Positions 45,456-52,927 of a stretch of DNA of 64,000 nucleotides are shown one piece after another (position 1 is the first letter of the stretch; every line of letters starts with the position of its first letter). The stretch spans positions 3,046,501 through 3,110,500 of the forward strand of contig NZ_CP011509.1 of the NCBI RefSeq assembly GCF_001027285.1, given 5' to 3'. The translations under genes and the position numbers were made by a program. The stretch is from Archangium gephyra. Lineage in GTDB: Bacteria; Myxococcota; Myxococcia; Myxococcales; Myxococcaceae. The notes beneath the pieces are model-generated. The model had not been told where the DNA came from. It worked only from the letters and a program-made list of their open reading frames with translations, and did no database searches.

Positions 45456-46724
45456 TCAGGCGGCGGGGGTGGCGATGCGCCCCGGACCGCTCATGTCGAT
45501 GCTCTTGGGAGCCGTGAGCGGCTCGGCGGCCACCTGGTAGCGGCCGCCCTCGCCGGTCACGTACCGGGTGCTGACGGTGAAGCGCCGCTCGGCCTCGTCG
45601 ATCTCCACCTCGGTGAAGGTGCAGTAGCGGCGCTTGTCCTGGAGCCGCATGTCGGGCTCGGACGGGCAGTTGAAGCCGCAGTTGGCGTAGAGGCAGTCGC
45701 CGAGGAAGAGCTGGTGCTCGTCCTCGTCCACGGGCACGTGGGTGTGCCCCATCACCACCACCTTGTGGTTGCCCTGGTTGCCCAGCCGCTCGGCGAAGTG
45801 GACGATGGAGTTGAGCGCATCCACCTCGGCCAGGGCGAGCTCGCCGGCGAGGGGCCCATAGAGCTCCTTGGACTTGCTCGCCGTCTGCTCGTAGCTCGCG
45901 AGGATGGACGGGTAGGCCTTCACCACGTCGGCGGCGGTCAGCCGCGTGCCATCGAGCATGTGGAAGGTCAGGTCGCTCTTCTGGCCGGTGAGCTCGAGCA
46001 GCGAGCTGAGCACCGCGTCCGAGAGGGAGAGACTCTTGAGCTTCAGCTCCTCGAGCAGCTGGTGCAGGGCATCCTTGGCCAGGGGCCAGCCGGTGGGGTC
46101 TCCACTGCCGGGGAGGGAGGCCGCGGTGGAGCCGGGCGGCATCTTGGCGAGCTGCTGGACGGACCACAGCGCCGCCATGCGGGTGATGAAGTGGGCGAAG
46201 GGGATGCCGTTGCGGGGGTTCTGGATGAAGTCGGGCGCGTTGAGCAGGGAGTAGATGTGCCCATGGGTGCAGACGATGCCGCCGCGTCCGGCGGGCGGCT
46301 GATACAGCGGCGTGCGCACGTAGTGGGGAGAGCGGCCCTGCTCATCGCGGATGAGGGCCACGTCCTCGGCGGTCACGGACATGTCGTGGTTGCCACCCAC
46401 GTAGGTGACCCGGCCATCGAGGGCAGTGAGTACCGCGCCCAGCGCGCCCGGAATGCGCTGTCCGTCCACCATGCCTCCGAAGATGCGGGGGTTGGCTGCG
46501 GCGATCTCCGCGAAGGTCGGGGGGGTTCGGGAGGGCTCGTAGGTCCACTGGTCCACGAGGTCACCCACCACCACCAGCTCCTGGATGGAGCTGGCCTGCT
46601 GCTGGAGGTACTCGAAGGCGGCGAGCAGGTACGGCTCGTGGAGCGAGCGCTGGTACCAGTTGGTCGCGGCGTTGGTGCCGATGTGGATGTCGCTGAAGAA
46701 GACGATCTTCGATTTCTGAGGCAT
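45456..46724 (-). CDS. calcineurin-like metallophosphoesterase, 422 aa
   Basis: Metal-binding motifs in order: FFSDIHIGTNA, VVGDLVDQW, YVGGNHDMSV, CTHGHIYSLL and VMGHTHVPVDED. Between the third and fifth lies a helical insert of about 150 residues, so the protein is larger than simple phosphodiesterases. No signal peptide is seen, so it is cytosolic. A G-rich stretch (GGGGGG) precedes the ATG. It sits directly upstream of the GMC/hydrolase fusion with a 42-nt gap, which argues for a shared operon. Substrate unknown. Confidence 0.82.
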   Translation of the reverse strand: MPQKSKIVFFSDIHIGTNAATNWYQRSLHEPYLLAAFEYLQQQASSIQELVVVGDLVDQWTYEPSRTPPTFAEIAAANPRIFGGMVDGQRIPGALGAVLTALDGRVTYVGGNHDMSVTAEDVALIRDEQGRSPHYVRTPLYQPPAGRGGIVCTHGHIYSLLNAPDFIQNPRNGIPFAHFITRMAALWSVQQLAKMPPGSTAASLPGSGDPTGWPLAKDALHQLLEELKLKSLSLSDAVLSSLLELTGQKSDLTFHMLDGTRLTAADVVKAYPSILASYEQTASKSKELYGPLAGELALAEVDALNSIVHFAERLGNQGNHKVVVMGHTHVPVDEDEHQLFLGDCLYANCGFNCPSEPDMRLQDKRRYCTFTEVEIDEAERRFTVSTRYVTGEGGRYQVAAEPLTAPKSIDMSGPGRIATPAA

Positions 46725-46813
46725 GGACCCCCCGAGGGCGCGCGCGGCTGGCCTGAACCAGCGGCATGGGTCGGCATGCTACGCCAGGTGCGGGCTGGGG
46801 CGTATGACGCGGC

Positions 46814-47188
46814 TCACTCGGCTGCTGTGAGCCCCGTCACAACCCACTGCGGGCCCGTAGCAGGATGTCCACCACGCGGGGCAGGGCGGCCCCGGTGGTA
46901 CTGGCGAAAGTGCTGCTCGGCCCCGGCGTCCAGGCGGGTGGGGTCCAGGTCCTCGAGGATGACTCCGTGGATTTCCTCGGAGGGCTCGGAGAGAGGGACG
47001 AGGGGGAGGCGCTGCTCGGCGGCCAGACGCGCGAAGAAGACGTCCAAGGTGGGGCGGGCGTGCTCGAGCCATCGGCCGATCGCGGTCCCGTCATCGTCTG
47101 GAGGCGGCGCGTAGGACACGGAGATGCCGCTGCCGACGAAGAGGGCGTAGGACTCGCTGTCGAGTTGCGCGCCTGCCTGCCCGCTCAT
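46814..47188 (-). CDS. hypothetical protein, 124 aa (C-terminus possibly out of frame)
   Basis: A strong ribosome site (AGGAGG, 7 nt before the ATG) supports the start. The N-terminal part (ESYALFVGSGISVSYAPPPDDD, RWLEHARPTLDVFFARLAAEQRLPLVPLSEPSEEIHGVILEDLDP) looks like a real protein. The last 30 residues (RGRPAPRGGHPATGPQWVV...) look less natural than the neighbouring frame, which reads LPRVVDILLRARSGL and ends at 46837. A one-base error near 46885 would join them. I recognise no family. Confidence 0.55.
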   Translation of the reverse strand: MSGQAGAQLDSESYALFVGSGISVSYAPPPDDDGTAIGRWLEHARPTLDVFFARLAAEQRLPLVPLSEPSEEIHGVILEDLDPTRLDAGAEQHFRQYHRGRPAPRGGHPATGPQWVVTGLTAAE

Positions 47189-47285
47189 GCGCTTGCCTCC
47201 TGGGTGACGACGGAGGAGTCAAACATGCTTCCCGTGGGGCGGGGGAGTGCAAGAGTCGCCGGTTGCACTCCAGGGAGGGTCCTTC

Positions 47286-47402
47286 ATGAAGAAAGCAGCC
47301 GAGGTGGTGAAGGAGATCAGCGAGGCACTCCGGGAGGTGGACGAGCAGCTCCGCCACCATTCCTATCCCGAGGCGCTGGAGCGGGGCGAGGTGACTGGAT
47401 GA
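47286..47402 (+). pseudogene. 38-codon remnant resembling the N-terminus of a TenA/heme-oxygenase-like protein
   Basis: GGAGGG precedes an ATG that opens a 38-codon frame: KKAAEVVKEISEALREVDEQ then LRHHSYPEALERGEVTG and stop. From family memory, TenA-like (thiaminase II/PqqC fold) proteins begin with a helix of this kind followed by a HPYLEALExGxxP-type segment. Here the frame ends where that family would continue for 200 residues. The surrounding 353-bp gap (47189-47542) holds nothing else I can support. It is therefore probably a gene stub left at the boundary of an inserted toxin cassette; a genuine small protein is the alternative. Confidence 0.4.
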
Positions 47403-47542
47403 CGGCTTGGGCCGACTGATGGTTTCGACATGGCCGACGTGCCATTGCCGGACCTCCGTGGCGACGAACACATGCAGTCCGGTTTGGTGAACCTGCCTTG
47501 AGCAAAAAGCGGGTTTCCATGCCGAGCCTATACTGCTGCTTC

Positions 47543-48874
47543 ATGCAACCAAGCGTAACGCCATGCCGCTCGCTCAGGGGGGAGCAGAGGCTTCGTGGGT
47601 GGAGTAGGATTGCTCTCCTGTTGCTTCTCACGGGGTGTGCCGCAACGCCTTCATCAGGGGGGGCTGCGTGGTATGGGCAGACAGGTTCTGTCAGCGCCCA
47701 AGACTTCCTCGAGACGGCAAGAGCCGGGTATCAAGCTGTCGAGGTTGACTTCGAGGTACCCACACCTCAGCGGGCAGAGGCGTTGCGCCAGCGCGGCGTC
47801 CAACTGCCCCAGGTCTCCTCGGAGCTGGTCGAGCCCCGAGTGCATCGGGACTTCGTCGAGCGGCGTGTGGCAGCCGTGGGCTTCGTCCTCGGCACGGGAG
47901 GATACCTTCTCTATTGCGAGGGGTTGCCGATGCCCGTGCTCGTCCCCGAGTCACACGTCGACATTGGGCTCACGGATGCGGTGCCGCTCAATGCCTCCAT
48001 CTACCCGGACCGGGACACTGCCCTGGCGGATATGGCAGCCGGTCTTCTCAGCTCAGGACACGCGAGGTTCGCCTGGTACCGCGGAGCCGGAGGGGCGCTC
48101 ATCGTGCCTACCCTCTTCTCTCCGGCCACCACACCCCGCATTGCCCGGGCGATGCTTGAGGTACGCAAGCACTTGGGTGAAACGGCCCAGCGCGAGCTGA
48201 AGGTGCTGTTGTTGACCCTGACGGGCACCAAGGTTCTGCAGGGAGTCTTCTCTCGCGTGGTGCGGCTGGGCACGGAGCCAGCACCACTTCCATCCTCGCC
48301 CCGTCCACTCTCCAGGAAGGAGGGACTTGGAGGCGATGCCGTGGCGCCGCAACAGCAGGTGACGCGAGCCGTTGCACCCGCTCAACAATCCGTTCCCCCG
48401 TCAGCAGCCTCTGTTCCCGCACCAGCAGCACCCGCCTCCGCGCCAGCCCCCACGACAGTATCACCCGCGCCATCACCGGGACTGGTCCAGGCGCTCACTG
48501 GCAACAACCTGACTCGGCCGGTAGCTCCTGGCCCGCGCCTTCCCCAGGATGTCGCGGTCAGCCCAGCGGTGCCCAGGGTGCGTGACACGAAACGTCCCAT
48601 CGGCTCCAGCCCAGGCCAGAACGCACAGCTCAAGGCGGACATCAAGTACCTGGATGGCATGGGCGCCACGAACATCCGGGTGAACCAGCAACAACTCACC
48701 ACCGAAAGCCGCCAGCGCGTAGGTATCAACCGGCCCGACCTGCAGTTCGACTATAACGGCCGCCGCTACCATGTGGAGTATGACTCGCCCACGTCGGGCC
48801 GTGGCCCCGGCCACCAGTCGCGCCTCACGTCCAACGACCCGGACGCGGAAACCATCCTCCTCATAGTGCTCTGA
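47543..48874 (+). CDS. lipoprotein toxin candidate with C-terminal PD-(D/E)xK-like nuclease motif (SitA-like)
   Basis: 443 residues from the ATG at 47543 (earlier TTG/ATG options at 47498 and 47519 have no better ribosome site). The N-terminus has a basic stretch then IALLLLLTGC, a lipobox. Residues about 30-250 form an unrecognised domain (VHRDFVERRVAAVGFVLGTGGYLLYCEG). A Pro/Ala linker (about 275-315) follows. The C-terminal domain (about 355-443) reads LKADIKYLDGMGATNIRVNQ, then GINRPDLQFDY and YHVEYD, a PD-(D/E)xK-like arrangement near 397-411. Lipoprotein plus linker plus nuclease tip plus adjacent gene is the layout of SitA toxins moved by outer-membrane exchange in myxobacteria. Assignment to that system is inference. 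Confidence 0.65.
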   Translation: MQPSVTPCRSLRGEQRLRGWSRIALLLLLTGCAATPSSGGAAWYGQTGSVSAQDFLETARAGYQAVEVDFEVPTPQRAEALRQRGVQLPQVSSELVEPRVHRDFVERRVAAVGFVLGTGGYLLYCEGLPMPVLVPESHVDIGLTDAVPLNASIYPDRDTALADMAAGLLSSGHARFAWYRGAGGALIVPTLFSPATTPRIARAMLEVRKHLGETAQRELKVLLLTLTGTKVLQGVFSRVVRLGTEPAPLPSSPRPLSRKEGLGGDAVAPQQQVTRAVAPAQQSVPPSAASVPAPAAPASAPAPTTVSPAPSPGLVQALTGNNLTRPVAPGPRLPQDVAVSPAVPRVRDTKRPIGSSPGQNAQLKADIKYLDGMGATNIRVNQQQLTTESRQRVGINRPDLQFDYNGRRYHVEYDSPTSGRGPGHQSRLTSNDPDAETILLIVL

Positions 48875-48891
48875 CAGACGAGGCTCACCCC

Positions 48892-49623
48892 ATGGCCGAA
48901 AACATGAAGGGACTGCTCCTGGATGACCGCTGGGCGCCTGTCACTTCGGAACTGGGGTTTCTGGAGACCGATGCGGAGCATGCCGCTCGCGCCTTCGCGG
49001 CATGGCAGGCAGGACTGTTGGCGTCTCGTGGCATCTCCGTGGAGGCGCGCCTGGTTTCAGGCTCACTGGAGCAGGCCCTCTCCGCCCTGCTGCCCCTGAC
49101 CACTCCAGAGATACGGCGGCACCTCTTCATCCCGACGCGCAGCCCATGGACGGCGTACGTCGAGAATGCGCGCGGAGGAACCGATGCTACGAGCGCCATG
49201 CGCTACATGGCCCGGACACTGGGCTGCCGGAGCTTGCGTGTGGTCGCCGTGCCCCACACCTATCGCAAGGGCAAGGGCCGGTACGGTGCCGTGATGCTCT
49301 CGGTGTACGGCCCGAATGAGACGGAGTGGCTCAACCAGGTGCGGGCCCTCGCCGTGTCCAATGACGGAGGCCACTGGGTCTTCGACCAGTTCGGTGAGCC
49401 CTTCCCCTTCGAGAAGGTGGAGCCATACCAGGCCCGCCGGGTGCGGGACCGTTTCACTTTCGAGATGCTCAAGGAGTACCTGCATCACCTGGGGCTGTCG
49501 CCCTTCGAGGAGAGCTTCTATCTGCCGGAGGGCGCATCCGCCTGGCTGGTAGAGAAGACAGGCCCGGTTGCCTCTACTCATGAGGAGTTCACCCTGGAGC
49601 AGGCCAGGGCGGAAGTTCTCTGA
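48892..49623 (+). CDS. candidate immunity protein for the lipoprotein toxin
   Basis: 243 residues, starting 17 nt after the toxin stop. No signal peptide or transmembrane segment, so cytosolic, which is where a nuclease toxin would have to be neutralised. The protein is acidic at the N-terminus (MAENMKGLLLDDRWAPVTSE) and rich in aromatic residues (SPWTAYVENA, WVFDQFGEPFPFEKVEPYQA, FEMLKEYLHHLGLSPFEESF). I recognise no enzyme motif. The immunity role rests on position, spacing and localisation alone; an accessory or modification role is possible. Confidence 0.55.
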   Translation: MAENMKGLLLDDRWAPVTSELGFLETDAEHAARAFAAWQAGLLASRGISVEARLVSGSLEQALSALLPLTTPEIRRHLFIPTRSPWTAYVENARGGTDATSAMRYMARTLGCRSLRVVAVPHTYRKGKGRYGAVMLSVYGPNETEWLNQVRALAVSNDGGHWVFDQFGEPFPFEKVEPYQARRVRDRFTFEMLKEYLHHLGLSPFEESFYLPEGASAWLVEKTGPVASTHEEFTLEQARAEVL

Positions 49624-49717
49624 GACCGTGACGAGGATTACAGGGCCCAGCAGTGCCGGGTCTCAGGGTCATCGGGGCCAGCTTCGGACTCCTTGGGTCC
49701 GATGGGAATGGGGTGCT

Positions 49718-50413
49718 TCAGCGTGCTGAGCGGTTCCGGGCCCCACGGGACGAGCGCGGAGATGGCACTTCCACCACGGAGTCCCCGGCGATGGCGAAGA
49801 GGCGCTCGCCCGCGCGGGGGCGGATGTCCATGCCCCCGGTGAAGGCGCTGAAGGCGGGCAGTACGCCCACGTCCGTGCCCAGGTGGAAGCACGGCAGTCG
49901 CAGCCGGTCCGCCCCGCTGTTCAGTCGCACCGTGGGGTGGAGGTGGCCGGCCCAGACGTAGTGCCCTCGCGCGGCCTCCGGGTGGTGCGCGAAGCGGAAG
50001 GGGCCCTCGTCGAGGTGCGGCTCCAACATCTCCATCCGCCACGCGGCCGGTAGTGCATCCAGGTGCCGATCGTGGTTGCCGCGCACCAGCACCATCTCCA
50101 CGTCGTGGCCCGTGCGCCAGTCGGCCACTCTCCGCACCACCTCGGGCGTGACGCCCCGGCGCGAGTGGACCAGGTCCCCCACCAGCAGCAGCCGGCGCGC
50201 CCCCGTGGCTCGCAAGGCCGCGGAGAGCCTCGCGAGGTCATCCTCCAGCACCTCGGGCGGCAGCGGAATGCCGTGCTGGTGGAAGCTCTCCGGCTTGCCC
50301 CAGTGCAGATCCGCCACCGCGAGCACGCCGCCCTCGGGCCAGTACAGGGCGCGCTCGGGGCGCAGCTCCACCTCGGTGCCGCCTAGGCGGACAGGGAGTC
50401 CTCGCGCAGCCAT
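49718..50413 (-). CDS. pdeM: ligase-associated DNA damage response phosphoesterase PdeM
   Basis: 231 residues from the ATG at 50413, with AAGGAGAA directly upstream. This start overlaps the end of the helicase gene by 31 nt, consistent with coupling. Metallophosphoesterase motifs: AVADLHWGK, VGDLVHSRRG, VRGNHDRHL, FAHHPEAARG and WAGHLHPTV. In its family it works with an ATP-dependent ligase, an Lhr-type helicase and an MBL-fold exonuclease, all encoded upstream here. It is the last gene of that set. The C-terminal tail after GDSVVEV is short and basic. Confidence 0.9.
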   Translation of the reverse strand: MAARGLPVRLGGTEVELRPERALYWPEGGVLAVADLHWGKPESFHQHGIPLPPEVLEDDLARLSAALRATGARRLLLVGDLVHSRRGVTPEVVRRVADWRTGHDVEMVLVRGNHDRHLDALPAAWRMEMLEPHLDEGPFRFAHHPEAARGHYVWAGHLHPTVRLNSGADRLRLPCFHLGTDVGVLPAFSAFTGGMDIRPRAGERLFAIAGDSVVEVPSPRSSRGARNRSAR

Positions 50414-52845
50414 TTCTCCTTCATTCGCTCCACCCGCTCCGCCAGCGACTCGTTGGAGACAGTGGCGCCGATGCGCTCGACGACGAGCGGGAAGCCCAAC
50501 GGCGTGGGCCGTGGGACGTGGACACATTCCAGCGTGGAGCCCTCCAGTCGCTCCAGCGTGCTCACCAGCCGCACCTGCTCGAAGTGCTGCTCCAATACCT
50601 CGCGCCGGGCCTGGGCGAGCAGCAGGTGGTCCGGCTCGTAACGCGCGAAGACGTCATAGAGCAGGCCCGCGCTCGCCTGTACCTGGCGCGTGGACTTGCG
50701 CGCCCCGGGCAGCCCCGGCAACACCAGCCCCGCCACCCGCGCCACGTCCCGGAACTGACGCCGCGCCAGCTCGCCCAGGTTGACGCTCTCGAGGATGTCC
50801 TCCACCAGCCGCTCGCGGGTGAAGAGCGCGGGACGCAGCGCCTCCTCGAAAGGAAAGTGCGAGGGCGTGAGCAGCTCCAGGCCGTAGTCGTTCACCGCGA
50901 GGCTGAAGGTGGCCTTCTGCAGCCGCGTGAGGCGCAGGGCGAGCAGCGCCGCGAGGCCCTCGTGCACCAGCCGCCCCTCGAAGGGGTAGAGGAAGAGGTG
51001 GTGGCCCTCGCGCGTCTGGCACAGCTCGGCGAGGCAGGCGTCTCGCGCGGGCAGCCGGGACAGGCGCGCCTGGGCCTCCAGCACGGGGCGCGCCGCTTCG
51101 AGCTCGGCGTTGTCGAAGTGCCCGTGGCGCACGGCGTGGAAGGTCCGGCGCACGGCGGCGGCGAGCGAGCCGGACAGCGGCAGCCGTCCTCCGCTCCAGC
51201 GGGGCGTGGCCGAGGCGCGCTCCTTCGCGGCCTTCACATAGGCGGTGAGGTCCTTCATGAGGCGGAACTCGAGCCGCTTGCCCGCGAAGAGGAAGGTGTC
51301 ACCCGGGCGCAGGCGGCTCACGAAGGTCTCCTCCACGGTACCGAGCCGGCCCCCCTTCAGGTAGCGCAGCTCCACGGAGGCGTTGGCGGCGATGGTGCCC
51401 ACGTTGAGGCGGTGGAGCCGGGCCACGCGCGTGTCCGCCACCACGTACCGGTCCTCCAGCCGCTGCACGCGGCGGAATTGCGGATAGGCGCGCAGCGTGG
51501 GGCCGCCCTCTGTCACCAGCACGAGTGTCCGGTCGAAGTCCTCCTCGGACAGCGCCTGGTAGGCGAGCGTGTCCCGCACCTCGGCGAGCAGGGCGTCCCG
51601 GGTGAAGCCGCCGCCGAGCGCGCAGGTGACGAGGTGCTGGGCGAGCACATCCAACGGCTGGCGCAGGGGCGCGCGGGGCTCCACTTCGCCCCGGGCGAGC
51701 GCCTCGCGGGCGGCGCTCATCTCCACCAGCTCGAGGGCGTGGGTGGGGACGAAGAGGAGCTGCGCGGTGGCGCCGGGGCGGTGGGCGCTGCGGCCGGCGC
51801 GCTGGAGGGTGCGGGCGATGCCCTTGGGGCTGCCCACCTGCACCACGCGCTCCACGGGGCCGAAGTCCACCCCGAGGTCCAGCGAGGAGGTGGCGACGAC
51901 GAGGCGCACGCTGCCGTCCTTGAGCCCCCCCTCCACGCGCTCGCGGGCCTCGCGGTCGATGGAGCCGTGGTGGAGGGCGAGCACGTCCTCCCACTCGGGG
52001 TGGAGGAAGCGGAGCCCCTCGTACCAGCGCTCGGCCTGGGAGCGGGTGTTGGTGAAGAGGAGGGTGGAGCAGGCGGGGTCGAGCCAGTCCGCCACCTTGC
52101 GCAGCATGGAGAAGCCGAGGTGGCCGGCCCACGGGAAGGCGTCGACGGAGTCCGGCAGGAGGGTCTCGACGCGGACGGGGCGGGCGAGCCCGGCGCGGAT
52201 GAAGGCGGGCGTGGCGTGGGGGCCCACGGCGGCGCGAGCGGCCTCGTCGAGGTTGGCGAGCGTGGCGGACAGCGCCCAGGTGCGCAGGGCGGGGGCGAAG
52301 CGGCGCAGCCGGGCGAGGGCGAGCTCCACCTGGGTGCCGCGCTTGGAGCCGAGCAGCTCGTGCCACTCGTCGATGATTACGCAGCGCAGGGTGGCGAAGA
52401 GCTCGTGCGCGCGCTCGTTGCACAAGAGGAGCGAGAGGGACTCGGGCGTGGTGATGAGGACTTCGGGGAGCCGCTCGCGTTGGCGCCGGCGCACGGAGGC
52501 GGAGGTGTCTCCGGTGCGGCTCTCCACGGTGATGTCGGCCTCGAGCGCGGACAGGGGCGCGTTCAGCGCGAGCTCGATGTCCCGGGAGACGGCGCGCAGG
52601 GGCGTGACATAGAGGATCTGCAGCCCCTTCTGACGATGCCGGGCGACCTCGGCGAGGGGCCCGATATAGGCGGCATAGGTCTTCCCGGCGCCGGTGGGCA
52701 CATGGATGAGCCCACTCCGCCCCTGGGCGTACGCCTCCCAGGCCTCGAGCTGAAAGGGAAACGGTTCCCACCCCTGTCCCCTGAACCAGGAGATGAGCTC
52801 CTCTCCCTCGCCCTCCGGGAGAGGGGTCGGGGGTGAGGGTGCCAC
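50383..52845 (-). CDS. ligase-associated DEXH-box helicase (Lhr-type)
   Basis: About 820 residues. Motif I is PTGAGKT, motif II DEWH (DEXH), then SATLAN (motif III), FTNTRSQAE (IV), VVATSSLDLGVDFG (V) and QRAGRSAHRPG (VI). The winged-helix and Lhr C-terminal domains follow. The family normally starts shortly before the WFRGQGWEPFPFQ segment. Here no ATG lies there: upstream codons translate REP-like repeats. The GTG at 52845, between two repeats, is the only reasonable start and gives a first 15-20 residues derived from a repeat. The helicase acts with the ligase, PdeM and exonuclease in DNA repair. It lies 82 nt after the ligase gene. Confidence 0.9.
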   Translation of the reverse strand: MAPSPPTPLPEGEGEELISWFRGQGWEPFPFQLEAWEAYAQGRSGLIHVPTGAGKTYAAYIGPLAEVARHRQKGLQILYVTPLRAVSRDIELALNAPLSALEADITVESRTGDTSASVRRRQRERLPEVLITTPESLSLLLCNERAHELFATLRCVIIDEWHELLGSKRGTQVELALARLRRFAPALRTWALSATLANLDEAARAAVGPHATPAFIRAGLARPVRVETLLPDSVDAFPWAGHLGFSMLRKVADWLDPACSTLLFTNTRSQAERWYEGLRFLHPEWEDVLALHHGSIDREARERVEGGLKDGSVRLVVATSSLDLGVDFGPVERVVQVGSPKGIARTLQRAGRSAHRPGATAQLLFVPTHALELVEMSAAREALARGEVEPRAPLRQPLDVLAQHLVTCALGGGFTRDALLAEVRDTLAYQALSEEDFDRTLVLVTEGGPTLRAYPQFRRVQRLEDRYVVADTRVARLHRLNVGTIAANASVELRYLKGGRLGTVEETFVSRLRPGDTFLFAGKRLEFRLMKDLTAYVKAAKERASATPRWSGGRLPLSGSLAAAVRRTFHAVRHGHFDNAELEAARPVLEAQARLSRLPARDACLAELCQTREGHHLFLYPFEGRLVHEGLAALLALRLTRLQKATFSLAVNDYGLELLTPSHFPFEEALRPALFTRERLVEDILESVNLGELARRQFRDVARVAGLVLPGLPGARKSTRQVQASAGLLYDVFARYEPDHLLLAQARREVLEQHFEQVRLVSTLERLEGSTLECVHVPRPTPLGFPLVVERIGATVSNESLAERVERMKEKWLREDSLSA

Positions 52846-52895
52846 GTGTACTCGGGTTGAACCCTCTCCCTCTGGGAGAGGGACGGGGTGAGGGT
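52801..52895. repeat. tandem pair of REP-like elements at the helicase 5' end
   Basis: Copies at 52801-52840 (stem slightly expanded) and 52862-52895 (CCCTCTCCC-TCT-GGGAGAGGG plus GGGGTGAGGGT tail) point the same way. The tail of the first is followed by GCCACG, as after the 41801 copy, so the conserved element extends beyond the palindrome. The pair fills the ligase-helicase gap and its first copy lies inside the probable helicase coding region. Confidence 0.85.
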
Positions 52896-52927
52896 CTACA
52901 CGGGGACCCGTGCGACTCCGTGAGCGC

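Noticed and set aside
46837-46890. Third homopolymer frameshift in the 124-aa hypothetical gene
   Set aside because: The neighbouring frame gives a more natural C-terminus, but without a known family there is nothing to prove which end is right; noted only in the feature.
42021-47114. A 1697-codon plus-strand frame antisense to the GMC fusion and phosphoesterase
   Set aside because: It spans two genuine genes and their gap, is rich in His/Gly/Val/Arg and shows no motif; a composition artefact.
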